A stretch of DNA of 9,495 nucleotides from Eubacteriales bacterium (GTDB lineage Bacteria; Bacillota_A; Clostridia; Lachnospirales; Lachnospiraceae): contig JAUNAE010000130.1 of assembly GCA_030527765.1 (NCBI GenBank), positions 1-9,495 on the forward strand, read 5' to 3'. The notes beneath the pieces were generated by a model. The model was given only the letters and a program-made list of their open reading frames with translations, was not told where the DNA came from and did no database searches. Both the position numbers and the translations under genes were made by a program. Shown piece by piece: positions 1 to 5,851 of this stretch; within the stretch, counting starts at the first letter, position 1; the number at the start of each line of letters is the position of its first letter.

Positions 1-85
1 TGGGATGTGATACCCTATCAGAGGCATCATTTTGTCTTAACTGAATGACATTGATACGTTATATATGTGAAGGAGGAAATTGAAA

Positions 86-577
86 ATGGATATCCAGAAA
101 CTCTACGAACAATATTTTTCGACTGTGTACAAATATCTGCTTTCTCTTTCTCAGAATCAGCACATTGCAGAGGAAATCACACAGGAAACGTTCTTTAAAG
201 CGCTTCAAAAAATTGACAGCTTTGACGGTTCCTGCCATATTCGAACCTGGCTTTGTCAAATTGGCAAGAATACGTATTTTGACTATCTGCGAAAGCACAA
301 GAAGTTCTTTGATCTCGAAGAAGAGCCGGAACTTCTCTCAGATCAAAATGTGGAACTGGATTACGAACGCGCAGAAAATACCCGTTTTCTCCACCGTGTT
401 CTTCACAATCTTCCCGAGCCGTACAAAGAAGTATTCATGCTGCGCACGTTCGGCGATCTCCCCTTTCGGGAAATCAGTGATCTGTTTGGAAAGAGTGAAA
501 GCTGGTCAAAAATGACCTATTTAAGAGCAAAGAAAAAAATTCAGGAGGCGATTGAACATGAAAAATATCAGCTGTGA
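86..577 (+). CDS. ECF-type RNA polymerase sigma-70 family sigma factor
   Basis: The 163-residue protein has the two-domain layout of extracytoplasmic-function sigma factors, which redirect RNA polymerase to a small regulon when released from an anti-sigma factor. Region 2 spans about residues 5-72, with the AEEITQETFFKAL segment typical of region 2.2 and RTWLCQIGKNTYFDYLRK covering regions 2.3-2.4 (promoter melting and -10 recognition). Region 4 spans about 103-155 with the helix-turn-helix LPFREISDLFGKSESW, which reads the -35 element. Length is normal for the family. ATG at 86 is preferred because AGGAGG at 71-76 lies 9 nt upstream; a TTG at 80 is in frame but too close. The gene overlaps the next one by 20 nt, which fits a co-translated sigma/anti-sigma pair. 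The ECF group and target promoter cannot be assigned by eye. Confidence 0.95.
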   Translation: MDIQKLYEQYFSTVYKYLLSLSQNQHIAEEITQETFFKALQKIDSFDGSCHIRTWLCQIGKNTYFDYLRKHKKFFDLEEEPELLSDQNVELDYERAENTRFLHRVLHNLPEPYKEVFMLRTFGDLPFREISDLFGKSESWSKMTYLRAKKKIQEAIEHEKYQL

Positions 578-1265
578 TGTAATACAGGATTTGCTTCCCC
601 TTTATGTGGATGAAATGCTGAGCAATGACAGTATCGAACTTGTGGAAGAGCATTTGCGGGACTGCCCCGAATGCAGTGAACAGTTGCAACAGCTGCGCCA
701 GGACGCAAGCGCTCCTATTCAAAAGCAGCAAATCTCAGAAAAAAGTTCCAAAAACGCATTCAAAAAAATCAAACGTAAGATTCTCATGAAACGGCTTGTA
801 TCCGTGTTCGTGGCAATTGTTCTGGTCCTTACCGCCGGAAGAATCGGATATTATTTCTACGCAGAAAAATCCACTTACATTTCACTGGAAGACAGCGGAT
901 TGAAAATGGATGGAGACAAATTGTACGCTACAAAGCCTTATCTTGGAAGACTTCACTGCTTATATTCTGCCGACCAGCATGTCATGTTTCTCATTATGAC
1001 TGAGACGATGCAGGCCAAACATGATTATCCGGAAGAGAATGTAAACCGCATGCTCTATGATTTTGGCGATCAGATAGATCCTGCAGATATGGATCCCGAG
1101 AAACTGTATGAAGACCGCCTTTCCGGAATCAAAAAAGTTTACTATCTTCCGGAAGAATGTAAGAATTTTTTCTTCGGTTTGGAGAGTACTGATGTCTGGG
1201 AACAGCAGTCCCGGGAAGCAGTTTCCAAGGGAATTCTTCTCTGGAAAGAAGGAGCTGACAAATAA
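558..1265 (+). CDS. Membrane-anchored zinc-finger anti-sigma factor
   Basis: This 235-residue protein probably holds the upstream sigma factor inactive at the membrane. Its N-terminus is a zinc-binding anti-sigma (zf-HC2/ZAS) domain with Cys6 and then His32-x3-Cys36-x2-Cys39 (HLRDCPEC). A basic stretch at about 61-79 precedes one membrane segment at about 79-101 (LVSVFVAIVLVLTAG). The remaining roughly 135 residues would lie outside the cell and match no domain I recognise; this part is the likely signal-sensing region. ATG at 558 follows AGGAGG at 543-548 with 9 nt spacing and sits inside the sigma gene, so translation is probably coupled. The role comes from the zinc motif, the topology and the neighbour; the inducing signal is unknown. 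Confidence 0.9.
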   Translation: MKNISCDVIQDLLPLYVDEMLSNDSIELVEEHLRDCPECSEQLQQLRQDASAPIQKQQISEKSSKNAFKKIKRKILMKRLVSVFVAIVLVLTAGRIGYYFYAEKSTYISLEDSGLKMDGDKLYATKPYLGRLHCLYSADQHVMFLIMTETMQAKHDYPEENVNRMLYDFGDQIDPADMDPEKLYEDRLSGIKKVYYLPEECKNFFFGLESTDVWEQQSREAVSKGILLWKEGADK

Positions 1266-1296
1266 AAAAAAGCCGAACTCTGCGATCCACCGGAGG

Positions 1297-1384
1297 CTCA
1301 TCTCAGTCGGGGATTTAGACCCCCACTGAGACTAATGTGTATTCCCCACTTATAGAAAATGGGGGTCTCCCCGACTGAGATGAG
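1297..1384. repeat. Long imperfect palindrome made of three copies of one word
   Basis: Positions 1297-1313 (CTCATCTCAGTCGGGGA) are exactly complementary to 1368-1384, giving a 17-bp stem. It continues after a 4-nt bulge (1314-1317) with an 8-bp stem, 1318-1325 against 1360-1367. The core word TCTCAGT(C)GGGG occurs at 1301-1312 on the + strand and at 1321-1331 and 1369-1380 on the - strand. The first two copies can therefore fold into a competing hairpin (1301-1312 with 1321-1331). The element lies between the 3' ends of two convergent genes. It is not a canonical terminator: no T-run follows it on the + strand, and on the - strand a run of eight T (complement of 1263-1270) begins about 26 nt beyond the stem. 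It could be a bidirectional terminator variant, an insertion-sequence end, or a MITE-like remnant. Confidence 0.8.
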
Positions 1385-1443
1385 TATCACCTACGAAGTT
1401 CTGCTTTCTTTGGTTAAGTGGATATTTGCAATTCGCTTCTCTT

Positions 1444-1461
1444 ACTTACTTGATTCGGTTA
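1444..1461. repeat. 18-nt direct repeat, copy 1, at a stop codon
   Basis: ACTTACTTGATTCGGTTA is repeated exactly at 8773-8790 in the same orientation. Read on the - strand it is TAACCGAATCAAGTAAGT, and its first three bases are the stop codon of the NSS transporter. The other copy sits in the same way at the msrC stop codon. Confidence 0.85.
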
Positions 1462-2793
1462 GAATGCCACTTTTAAGAACAGTGCTACACCACAGAGAAT
1501 CATTGCACAGGGAACATACAGGAAACGTCCTGTATAATACCAGAAATTTCCATGCTCTTTGGCACTTCCCTGGTTGATTTCCTCAAGAAGTGTTTTCTTA
1601 TGCATAATCCAGAACCAGCTGATTGCGCCGATCATTGCACCAATCGGAATAATATAAATGGATACAGCATCCATCCATGGTCCCCATTTATTGATGGTCT
1701 CCATCGGAATACCGATCACCAGACACAGAACACCGATGCAAATCAGCACGGTCCTTCTCTTAAGTCCCGGAAAACGATTCAGAAGGGATTCCGCAATCGC
1801 CTCAAACATATTCTGCAGGGAGCTGACTCCGGCAAAAATCATAGCCACATACAGAATGATGGCAAACACGCGGCCAAAGGATACATCCTGCAGAATTCTC
1901 GGCAGAGTAACAAACAGAAGTGCCGGACCGGATCCTACATCCAGATGGTATGCATAGCACGCCGGAATGATCACAAGAGAGGCGATAATCGCCGCAAGTG
2001 TGTCGAAGAATGCGGTCTGTCTTGCAGTCGCAACAACATCCTCTGTCTTGGTCAGATATGCGCCATATACAATCATACCGCTTCCTGTGATTGACAGGGA
2101 AAAGAACGCCTGTCCCATTGCCCAGATCCAAACCATTGGATTCTTAAGTTCTCCCCATTTCGGGCGGAATACGAAGGCATATCCTTCCAGTGCCCCCGGA
2201 AGTGTGCTCACCTTAATCGCAAGAACTACAAAGATAATAAAGAACAATGGCATAAAAATCTTGTTGGTCTTCTCAATACTGGATGCTCCTAAAAGTAATG
2301 TAGCAAGAGTACCAAGAACAACGATCATATGGAATACAACGACCGAGTATGGTGTTGACGAAAAAGTTGAAAACCACTCTGCGGTATCCGCTTTCATCAA
2401 TGTTCCCACCAGAGAATCCACAAGTGCTTTCAGCACGTAACTGATGATAACAGCGTAACCGATTGCGATACATAAGGATCCCGCAAGAGGAAGCCAGCCG
2501 ATCAGTTGTCCGAAGCGTCCCTCCTTTTCTTTTCGATCCTTCCATGCCATGCGATAAGCACCCAGTGTTCCTGTCGCTGCAGCTCTTCCTACTGCATACT
2601 CTGCAGACAAACCTACGGAACTGAACAGAATAATAAAGAATAGGTACGCAACCAAAAATGCGCCTCCGCCGTTCTGACCCATCTTCGCCGGGAATCCCCA
2701 GACATTAGCCATTCCGACCGCAGATCCTACTGCCGATAATACGAAGCCCCATTTACCCGAAAACTTGGCGACTCCTTCTTTTTTTCCACTCAT
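1459..2793 (-). CDS. Sodium-dependent transporter, neurotransmitter:sodium symporter (SNF/NSS) family
   Basis: The 444-residue multi-pass inner-membrane protein belongs to the NSS family (LeuT fold), which imports amino acids or related small amines with Na+. The family signature of the unwound first helix is present at residues 23-35 (GSAVGMANVWGFP), followed by the Gly-rich GQNGGGAF loop. About eleven hydrophobic segments are visible, as in bacterial members of the MhsT type, and the C-terminus is short. Substrate cannot be read from sequence alone; an aromatic or branched amino acid is a family-based guess. ATG at 2793 follows GGAGG with 6 nt spacing on the - strand. Upstream lie a sigma-A promoter and a terminator-like leader hairpin suggesting attenuation. 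The gene is monocistronic. Its stop codon forms the edge of an 18-nt repeat shared with msrC. Confidence 0.93.
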   Translation of the reverse strand: MSGKKEGVAKFSGKWGFVLSAVGSAVGMANVWGFPAKMGQNGGGAFLVAYLFFIILFSSVGLSAEYAVGRAAATGTLGAYRMAWKDRKEKEGRFGQLIGWLPLAGSLCIAIGYAVIISYVLKALVDSLVGTLMKADTAEWFSTFSSTPYSVVVFHMIVVLGTLATLLLGASSIEKTNKIFMPLFFIIFVVLAIKVSTLPGALEGYAFVFRPKWGELKNPMVWIWAMGQAFFSLSITGSGMIVYGAYLTKTEDVVATARQTAFFDTLAAIIASLVIIPACYAYHLDVGSGPALLFVTLPRILQDVSFGRVFAIILYVAMIFAGVSSLQNMFEAIAESLLNRFPGLKRRTVLICIGVLCLVIGIPMETINKWGPWMDAVSIYIIPIGAMIGAISWFWIMHKKTLLEEINQGSAKEHGNFWYYTGRFLYVPCAMILCGVALFLKVAF

Positions 2794-2850
2794 TACCTTC
2801 CTCCGAATACAATTTTATTTTTCTCTGCAAACTACATTTTCTGCAGAGTC

Positions 2851-2893
2851 TTTTTGTGGCAGGAACTCTCCGGAAAGATTCCTGCCACAAAAA
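2851..2893 (-). other. Strong non-terminator hairpin in the transporter leader
   Basis: The arms 2851-2865 (TTTTTGTGGCAGGAA) and 2879-2893 are perfectly complementary over 15 bp with a 13-nt loop. On either strand the T-run is on the 5' side and the A-run on the 3' side, the reverse of an intrinsic terminator. The 5' arm as transcribed on the - strand uses the same T-run that follows the adjacent terminator-like hairpin. A weaker 7-bp hairpin (2823-2829 with 2842-2848) follows before the ribosome-binding site. Confidence 0.7.
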
Positions 2894-2928
2894 AATGCTC
2901 TTTCAAAGCAGTCGGCAATGAAAGAGCA
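2889..2928 (-). terminator. Rho-independent terminator or attenuator upstream of the NSS transporter
   Basis: On the - strand a perfect 10-bp stem (TGCTCTTTCA, 2928-2919, pairing with 2905-2896) with a 13-nt loop is followed at once by seven T (2895-2889). It would terminate the HxlR regulator transcript. It also lies downstream of the promoter at 2941-2968, so transcripts for the transporter must read through it. Confidence 0.75.
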
Positions 2929-2940
2929 AGCCTACGTTCT

Positions 2941-2968
2941 ATTATATCTATTTTGCAGGTATTTGCAA
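2941..2968 (-). promoter_or_regulatory. Sigma-A promoter for the NSS transporter
   Basis: On the - strand, TTGCAA (2968-2963) and a consensus TATAAT (2946-2941) are separated by 16 nt. Transcription would start near 2934, leaving a leader of about 140 nt before the transporter ATG. The promoter lies between the HxlR stop codon and the first leader hairpin. Confidence 0.65.
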
Positions 2969-3034
2969 CTACAATTCCAAGTAAAGTGGATATTTCCAAT
3001 CCATGATTGACAGGCATACCAAACACCAGCGGCA

Positions 3035-3382
3035 TCATACTGTTTCCTGGTTTTTCAAAAGATCAATGTACTTTGTTCCCCAGATTTCCAGTTCCTTCAG
3101 TACCGGTCTGAATTCCTCTCCTATGGAACTCAGAGAATATTCCACCCTTGGGGGAATCTGTGAATATTCCGTTCGGACAATCAGCTGCTCCGCCTCCAAT
3201 GCTTTCAGCTGTCTGGAGAGTGTAGTATGGGTCATCTCCTCCGGCATCATTCGCTGCAGCTCATTAAACCGCACTCCCGGATGCTCTGCCAAAAGATACA
3301 GAAGATACATCGACCATTTTCCGGTTAATACTTTTTGAGAAGTGACATAAGGACAAAGTCCAAACAGTTCTTTTTTCGGCAT
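3035..3382 (-). CDS. HxlR family winged-helix transcriptional regulator
   Basis: The 115-residue protein has the HxlR layout: the N-terminal motif Cys10-Pro-Tyr, then the GKW of the first helix, then a winged helix with FNELQRMMPEEMTHTTLSRQLKALE as the recognition region and EYSLSSIGEEFRPVL in the wing and last helix. Members such as YodB, CatR and HypR sense quinones, diamide or hypochlorite through the conserved N-terminal cysteine; that this one does so is inference. The upstream in-frame extension to 3475 is hydrophobic and non-family-like. ATG at 3382 has AGGAGG with 6 nt spacing, so it is chosen. The gene diverges from the flavin-binding protein gene at 3503, its probable target, with palindromes in the shared intergenic region. 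Confidence 0.92.
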   Translation of the reverse strand: MPKKELFGLCPYVTSQKVLTGKWSMYLLYLLAEHPGVRFNELQRMMPEEMTHTTLSRQLKALEAEQLIVRTEYSQIPPRVEYSLSSIGEEFRPVLKELEIWGTKYIDLLKNQETV

Positions 3383-3395
3383 AGGTATCCTCCTT

Positions 3396-3417
3396 GATAC
3401 TGGTATCATATGATATC
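3396..3417. promoter_or_regulatory. Overlapping palindromes, candidate HxlR operator
   Basis: GATAC-TG-GTATC (3396-3407) is a perfect inverted repeat. It overlaps a second near-perfect palindrome, GGTATCAT/ATGATATC (3402-3417, one mismatch). The site lies just upstream of the -35 of the flavin-protein promoter and inside the HxlR leader, where a bound autoregulator could control both genes. Confidence 0.5.
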
Positions 3418-3421
3418 GTAC

Positions 3422-3449
3422 TTGTATTTTTGTTCCCGATAAATATAAT
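3422..3449 (+). promoter_or_regulatory. Promoter for the flavin-binding protein gene
   Basis: TTGTAT (3422-3427) and TATAAT (3444-3449) are 16 nt apart on the + strand, with a predicted start near 3456, about 47 nt before the ATG. It overlaps the opposing HxlR transcription start region. Confidence 0.6.
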
Positions 3450-3452
3450 AGG

Positions 3453-3480
3453 ATTATAACAAGTAAATACAGCAAGTCAA
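3453..3480 (-). promoter_or_regulatory. Promoter for the HxlR regulator gene
   Basis: On the - strand TTGACT (3480-3475) and TATAAT (3458-3453) are 16 nt apart, with a predicted start near 3446. It faces the + strand promoter at 3422-3449, so the two initial transcripts would overlap by about ten bases. Confidence 0.6.
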
Positions 3481-3502
3481 GTAATTTTAAAGGAGAACAA
3501 AC

Positions 3503-3898
3503 ATGAACGAAGTATTAGAGTTTCTGAAAGGATGCGGCACATTTTATCTTGCAACTGTAGAGGGAGATCAGCCTCGCGTACGTCCTTTCGGTGCTGTATG
3601 TGAGTTTGAAGGAAAACTTTACATCGTAACCAACAATCAGAAAGATGTATATCGTCAGATGCAGGAAAACAGCAAAATCGAAATCTCCGGTATGAGCAAA
3701 GGCAAATGGATCCGTGTCAGCGGAAATGCCATTCATGACGACCGCAGAGAAGCTCGTGTTGCAATGATGGAGGCAAACAAAGCAGCTCTCAGCAGCATGT
3801 ACACCGTAGATGACAATCTGATGGAAGTTCTTTACATCGAGAACGGAACTGCAACCATCTACTCCTTCACAGAAGAGCCGAAGGTTATCAAATTCTGA
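3503..3898 (+). CDS. Pyridoxamine 5'-phosphate oxidase family protein (FMN-binding split barrel)
   Basis: The 131-residue protein matches the short PNPOx-like/NimA-like split-barrel family, usually a homodimer binding FMN or another flavin. The typical opening is visible: an N-terminal helix (EVLEFLKGCGTFYLATVEG), then QPRVRPFG, KLYIVTNNQKDVYRQM, and the ISGMSKGKWIRVSGNA strand pair. These are general nitro-, quinone- or flavin-reductase-like folds; the substrate cannot be deduced and it is not expected to be a true vitamin B6 oxidase. ATG at 3503 has AGGAG at 3491-3495 with 7 nt spacing. Divergence from an HxlR regulator suggests induction by electrophiles or oxidants. It ends against a strong bidirectional terminator. 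Confidence 0.88.
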   Translation: MNEVLEFLKGCGTFYLATVEGDQPRVRPFGAVCEFEGKLYIVTNNQKDVYRQMQENSKIEISGMSKGKWIRVSGNAIHDDRREARVAMMEANKAALSSMYTVDDNLMEVLYIENGTATIYSFTEEPKVIKF

Positions 3899-3950
3899 TA
3901 CAGACAAGTCCTGTAGAACACTCACTGCAGAAGCAAAGTGTTTTCGAAAT

Positions 3951-4006
3951 CAATAAAAAGAAAGCTGTCCGAAGGCATAGGCCTTTGAACAGCTTTCTTT
4001 TTATTG
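3951..4006. terminator. Bidirectional Rho-independent terminator between convergent genes
   Basis: The arms 3951-3968 (CAATAAAAAGAAAGCTGT) and 3989-4006 are perfectly complementary over 18 bp. An inner stem, 3971-3976 with 3981-3986, closes an ATAG loop. A-rich 5' and T-rich 3' sides give terminator signals in both directions. It serves the flavin-protein gene on the + strand and the B12 operon on the - strand, whose last codons lie inside the right arm. Confidence 0.9.
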
Positions 4007-4786
4007 ATTTACATAATTCAAATATGCAACTGAGAGTTTTCCGTCACTCGGGCGGTGAAAAACCTCTGATTCTACATGAAATACATCCCGTATCAACTTC
4101 GGGGTCAGGACTTCCTCCGGAGTTCCTGTCACGATAATTTCTCCATGATTCATCACGATCAGACGATCACAGAACCATGCTGCGAGATTCATATCATGTA
4201 CCGATGTGAAAATCGTTTTGTCCTGAAATCTTCGCAGTGTTTCCATCATTGCAAGCTGATAACCGATATCCAGATGGTTGGTCGGCTCATCTAAAACAAT
4301 GATGTCACTCTGCTGTGCAAATGCCATTGCCAGATAAATTCTCTGCTTCTCCCCTCCGGAAAGACTCAAAAAGCTGCGATCTCTCAGTTTTTCCAATCCC
4401 ACATCCCGAAGTGCCTGCTCGCAAATCTGCACATCTTCCTTTGCCTCATTTTGAAATAGTTTTTTGTGGGCATAGCGTCCCATCATGACCATTTCCAGCA
4501 CGGAAAAATCAAAATCTGCTGTATTTTCCTGAACAACTACGGCCATTTTTCGAGCAATCTGCTTGGAGTTCATCCCATTCATGGATTTTCCATCCAGATA
4601 AATTGCTCCGTGATCCGCTTTGTATCTTCGATATATGTTCTTCAACAGAGTGGATTTTCCACACCCGTTCGGGCCGATCAGGCCGACAAACTCTCGTTTC
4701 TCAATGGCGATTGAGACCGAATGCAGAATCTGCGCATCCTCAATCGTATAATCCAGATCTTTCGTCTCTATTACTGTATTTCCCAT
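4001..4786 (-). CDS. btuD: Cobalamin/corrinoid ABC transporter ATP-binding protein
   Basis: The 261-residue cytoplasmic ATPase powers the importer encoded with it. All motifs are intact: Walker A GPNGCGKST at residues 38-46, Q-loop Gln86, signature LSGGEKQR at 142-149, Walker B IIVLDEP at 162-168, D-loop NHLD at 170-173, and switch His197 in SVHD. It belongs to the FecE/BtuD subfamily of class II importers for iron-siderophores, heme and cobalamin. Corrinoid specificity is assigned because the operon starts with a cobalamin riboswitch, not from the protein itself. The ATG at 4786 has GGGGAG upstream. The gap from the permease stop is 13 nt. The stop codon lies within the terminator stem. Confidence 0.92.
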   Translation of the reverse strand: MGNTVIETKDLDYTIEDAQILHSVSIAIEKREFVGLIGPNGCGKSTLLKNIYRRYKADHGAIYLDGKSMNGMNSKQIARKMAVVVQENTADFDFSVLEMVMMGRYAHKKLFQNEAKEDVQICEQALRDVGLEKLRDRSFLSLSGGEKQRIYLAMAFAQQSDIIVLDEPTNHLDIGYQLAMMETLRRFQDKTIFTSVHDMNLAAWFCDRLIVMNHGEIIVTGTPEEVLTPKLIRDVFHVESEVFHRPSDGKLSVAYLNYVNQ

Positions 4787-4799
4787 ACCGTACTCCCCC

Positions 4800-5846
4800 T
4801 TACCGACCGAAGGCGTATCGGCTTCTTCTCAGCATTGTCAGAAAAACCGGAGCACCACAGAGAGCCGTAACAACACCTACCGGGAGTTCTTTCGGTGAAA
4901 ACAGTGTTCTTGCAAAGACATCTGCCCAGATCATAAAAATAGCACCAAATAGTATCGAGAAAGACACCAGCCTTCTGTGCGCAGCTCCCACAAGGCCCCT
5001 GGTCATATGTGGAATTACCAGACCGACAAATCCGATAATTCCGCTCATAGAGACAAGTACCGAGGTAAGCAGCGTACTGACTATGATCAACAGCCACTTC
5101 ATTCGCCCTGTGTTTACTCCTGCATTCTGAGCGATATCTTCTCCCATGAGCAGAGCATCCATTTCTTTGTGAAGGGGCAATGCAATCAGAATACAGACCG
5201 CAAGAGTGATCGCCGCAAGGGGCACATCCTTCCAGTCTGTTCCCGCAAAGGAACCCGTCATCCAGAACATGGCACTCTGAACCTTATGAGAATCCGGTGT
5301 AAGAAAAATAATCAGGTTTGTCAAAGCAGAAAACAGTGCTGACAAAGCCATACCGACAAGTACCATCTTGGTGGTATTCACACGCATACCATTTCCGCCT
5401 ACAACAAATACGAGGACAGCTGTCACCATCGCCCCGGCAAAAGCACCTTCCGCCAGCGGCAGCTTTCCGACCACCGGAAGTGTTCCGACAAGAACCGACA
5501 ATACTGCACCTGTGGATGCTCCGGAGGAAATTCCGAGAACATAAGGATCTGCCAATGGGTTTTTAGTCATTGCCTGCATCATAATACCCGACAGAGCCAG
5601 TCCGGCTCCCGTACATGCTGCAACCAGAACTTTTGGAAAACGAAGCGTCCAGACAATGTTAATCTGACTCTTGGAAAATTCGCTCAGATCTTTCCCTGCT
5701 ATTTTCCCCGCAATGATTTGAAAAACCGCTGAGGGGCTGATATCAACCGCCCCAAGGTTTACCGCCAGAATCACGGACAAAAGCAAAAGAAGAAATGTCA
5801 CTCCATAAACGATCCCGATCGTTCTTTTACTTACATGTTTCAGCAT
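4800..5846 (-). CDS. btuC: Cobalamin/corrinoid ABC transporter permease (FecCD family)
   Basis: The 348-residue membrane protein forms, as a homodimer, the translocation channel of a class II importer. Hallmarks include LAVNLGAVDIS after the first helix, LALSGIMMQAMTKNPLADPYVLGISSGA, the coupling-helix region GLVIPHMTRGLVG with HRRL, and the C-terminal ELPVGVVTALCGAPVFL. About ten hydrophobic segments are visible and the length is normal. No clear ribosome-binding site precedes the ATG. It begins only 5 nt after the binding-protein stop codon, so translation is probably coupled to the upstream gene. Confidence 0.93.
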   Translation of the reverse strand: MLKHVSKRTIGIVYGVTFLLLLLSVILAVNLGAVDISPSAVFQIIAGKIAGKDLSEFSKSQINIVWTLRFPKVLVAACTGAGLALSGIMMQAMTKNPLADPYVLGISSGASTGAVLSVLVGTLPVVGKLPLAEGAFAGAMVTAVLVFVVGGNGMRVNTTKMVLVGMALSALFSALTNLIIFLTPDSHKVQSAMFWMTGSFAGTDWKDVPLAAITLAVCILIALPLHKEMDALLMGEDIAQNAGVNTGRMKWLLIIVSTLLTSVLVSMSGIIGFVGLVIPHMTRGLVGAAHRRLVSFSILFGAIFMIWADVFARTLFSPKELPVGVVTALCGAPVFLTMLRRSRYAFGR

Positions 5847-5851
5847 GACAA

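Noticed and set aside
32..66. Promoter for the sigma factor gene (TTGTCT near 32, TACGTT or TATATA near 55-65)
   Set aside because: Hexamer matches and spacing are poor and an ECF-type self-promoter could not be recognised, so no specific site is supported.
1263..1296. Run of eight T on the minus strand as a canonical terminator for the transporter
   Set aside because: No convincing stem lies directly before the T-run; the large hairpin is about 26 nt away.
2851..2893. The 15-bp hairpin as a bidirectional terminator
   Set aside because: T-runs are on the 5' side and A-runs on the 3' side on both strands, opposite to a terminator.
2832..3038. 68-codon minus-strand reading frame overlapping the HxlR stop codon as ATGA
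   Set aside because: It reads straight through the transporter promoter and two strong leader hairpins, has no ribosome-binding site of its own, and its protein resembles no family I know.
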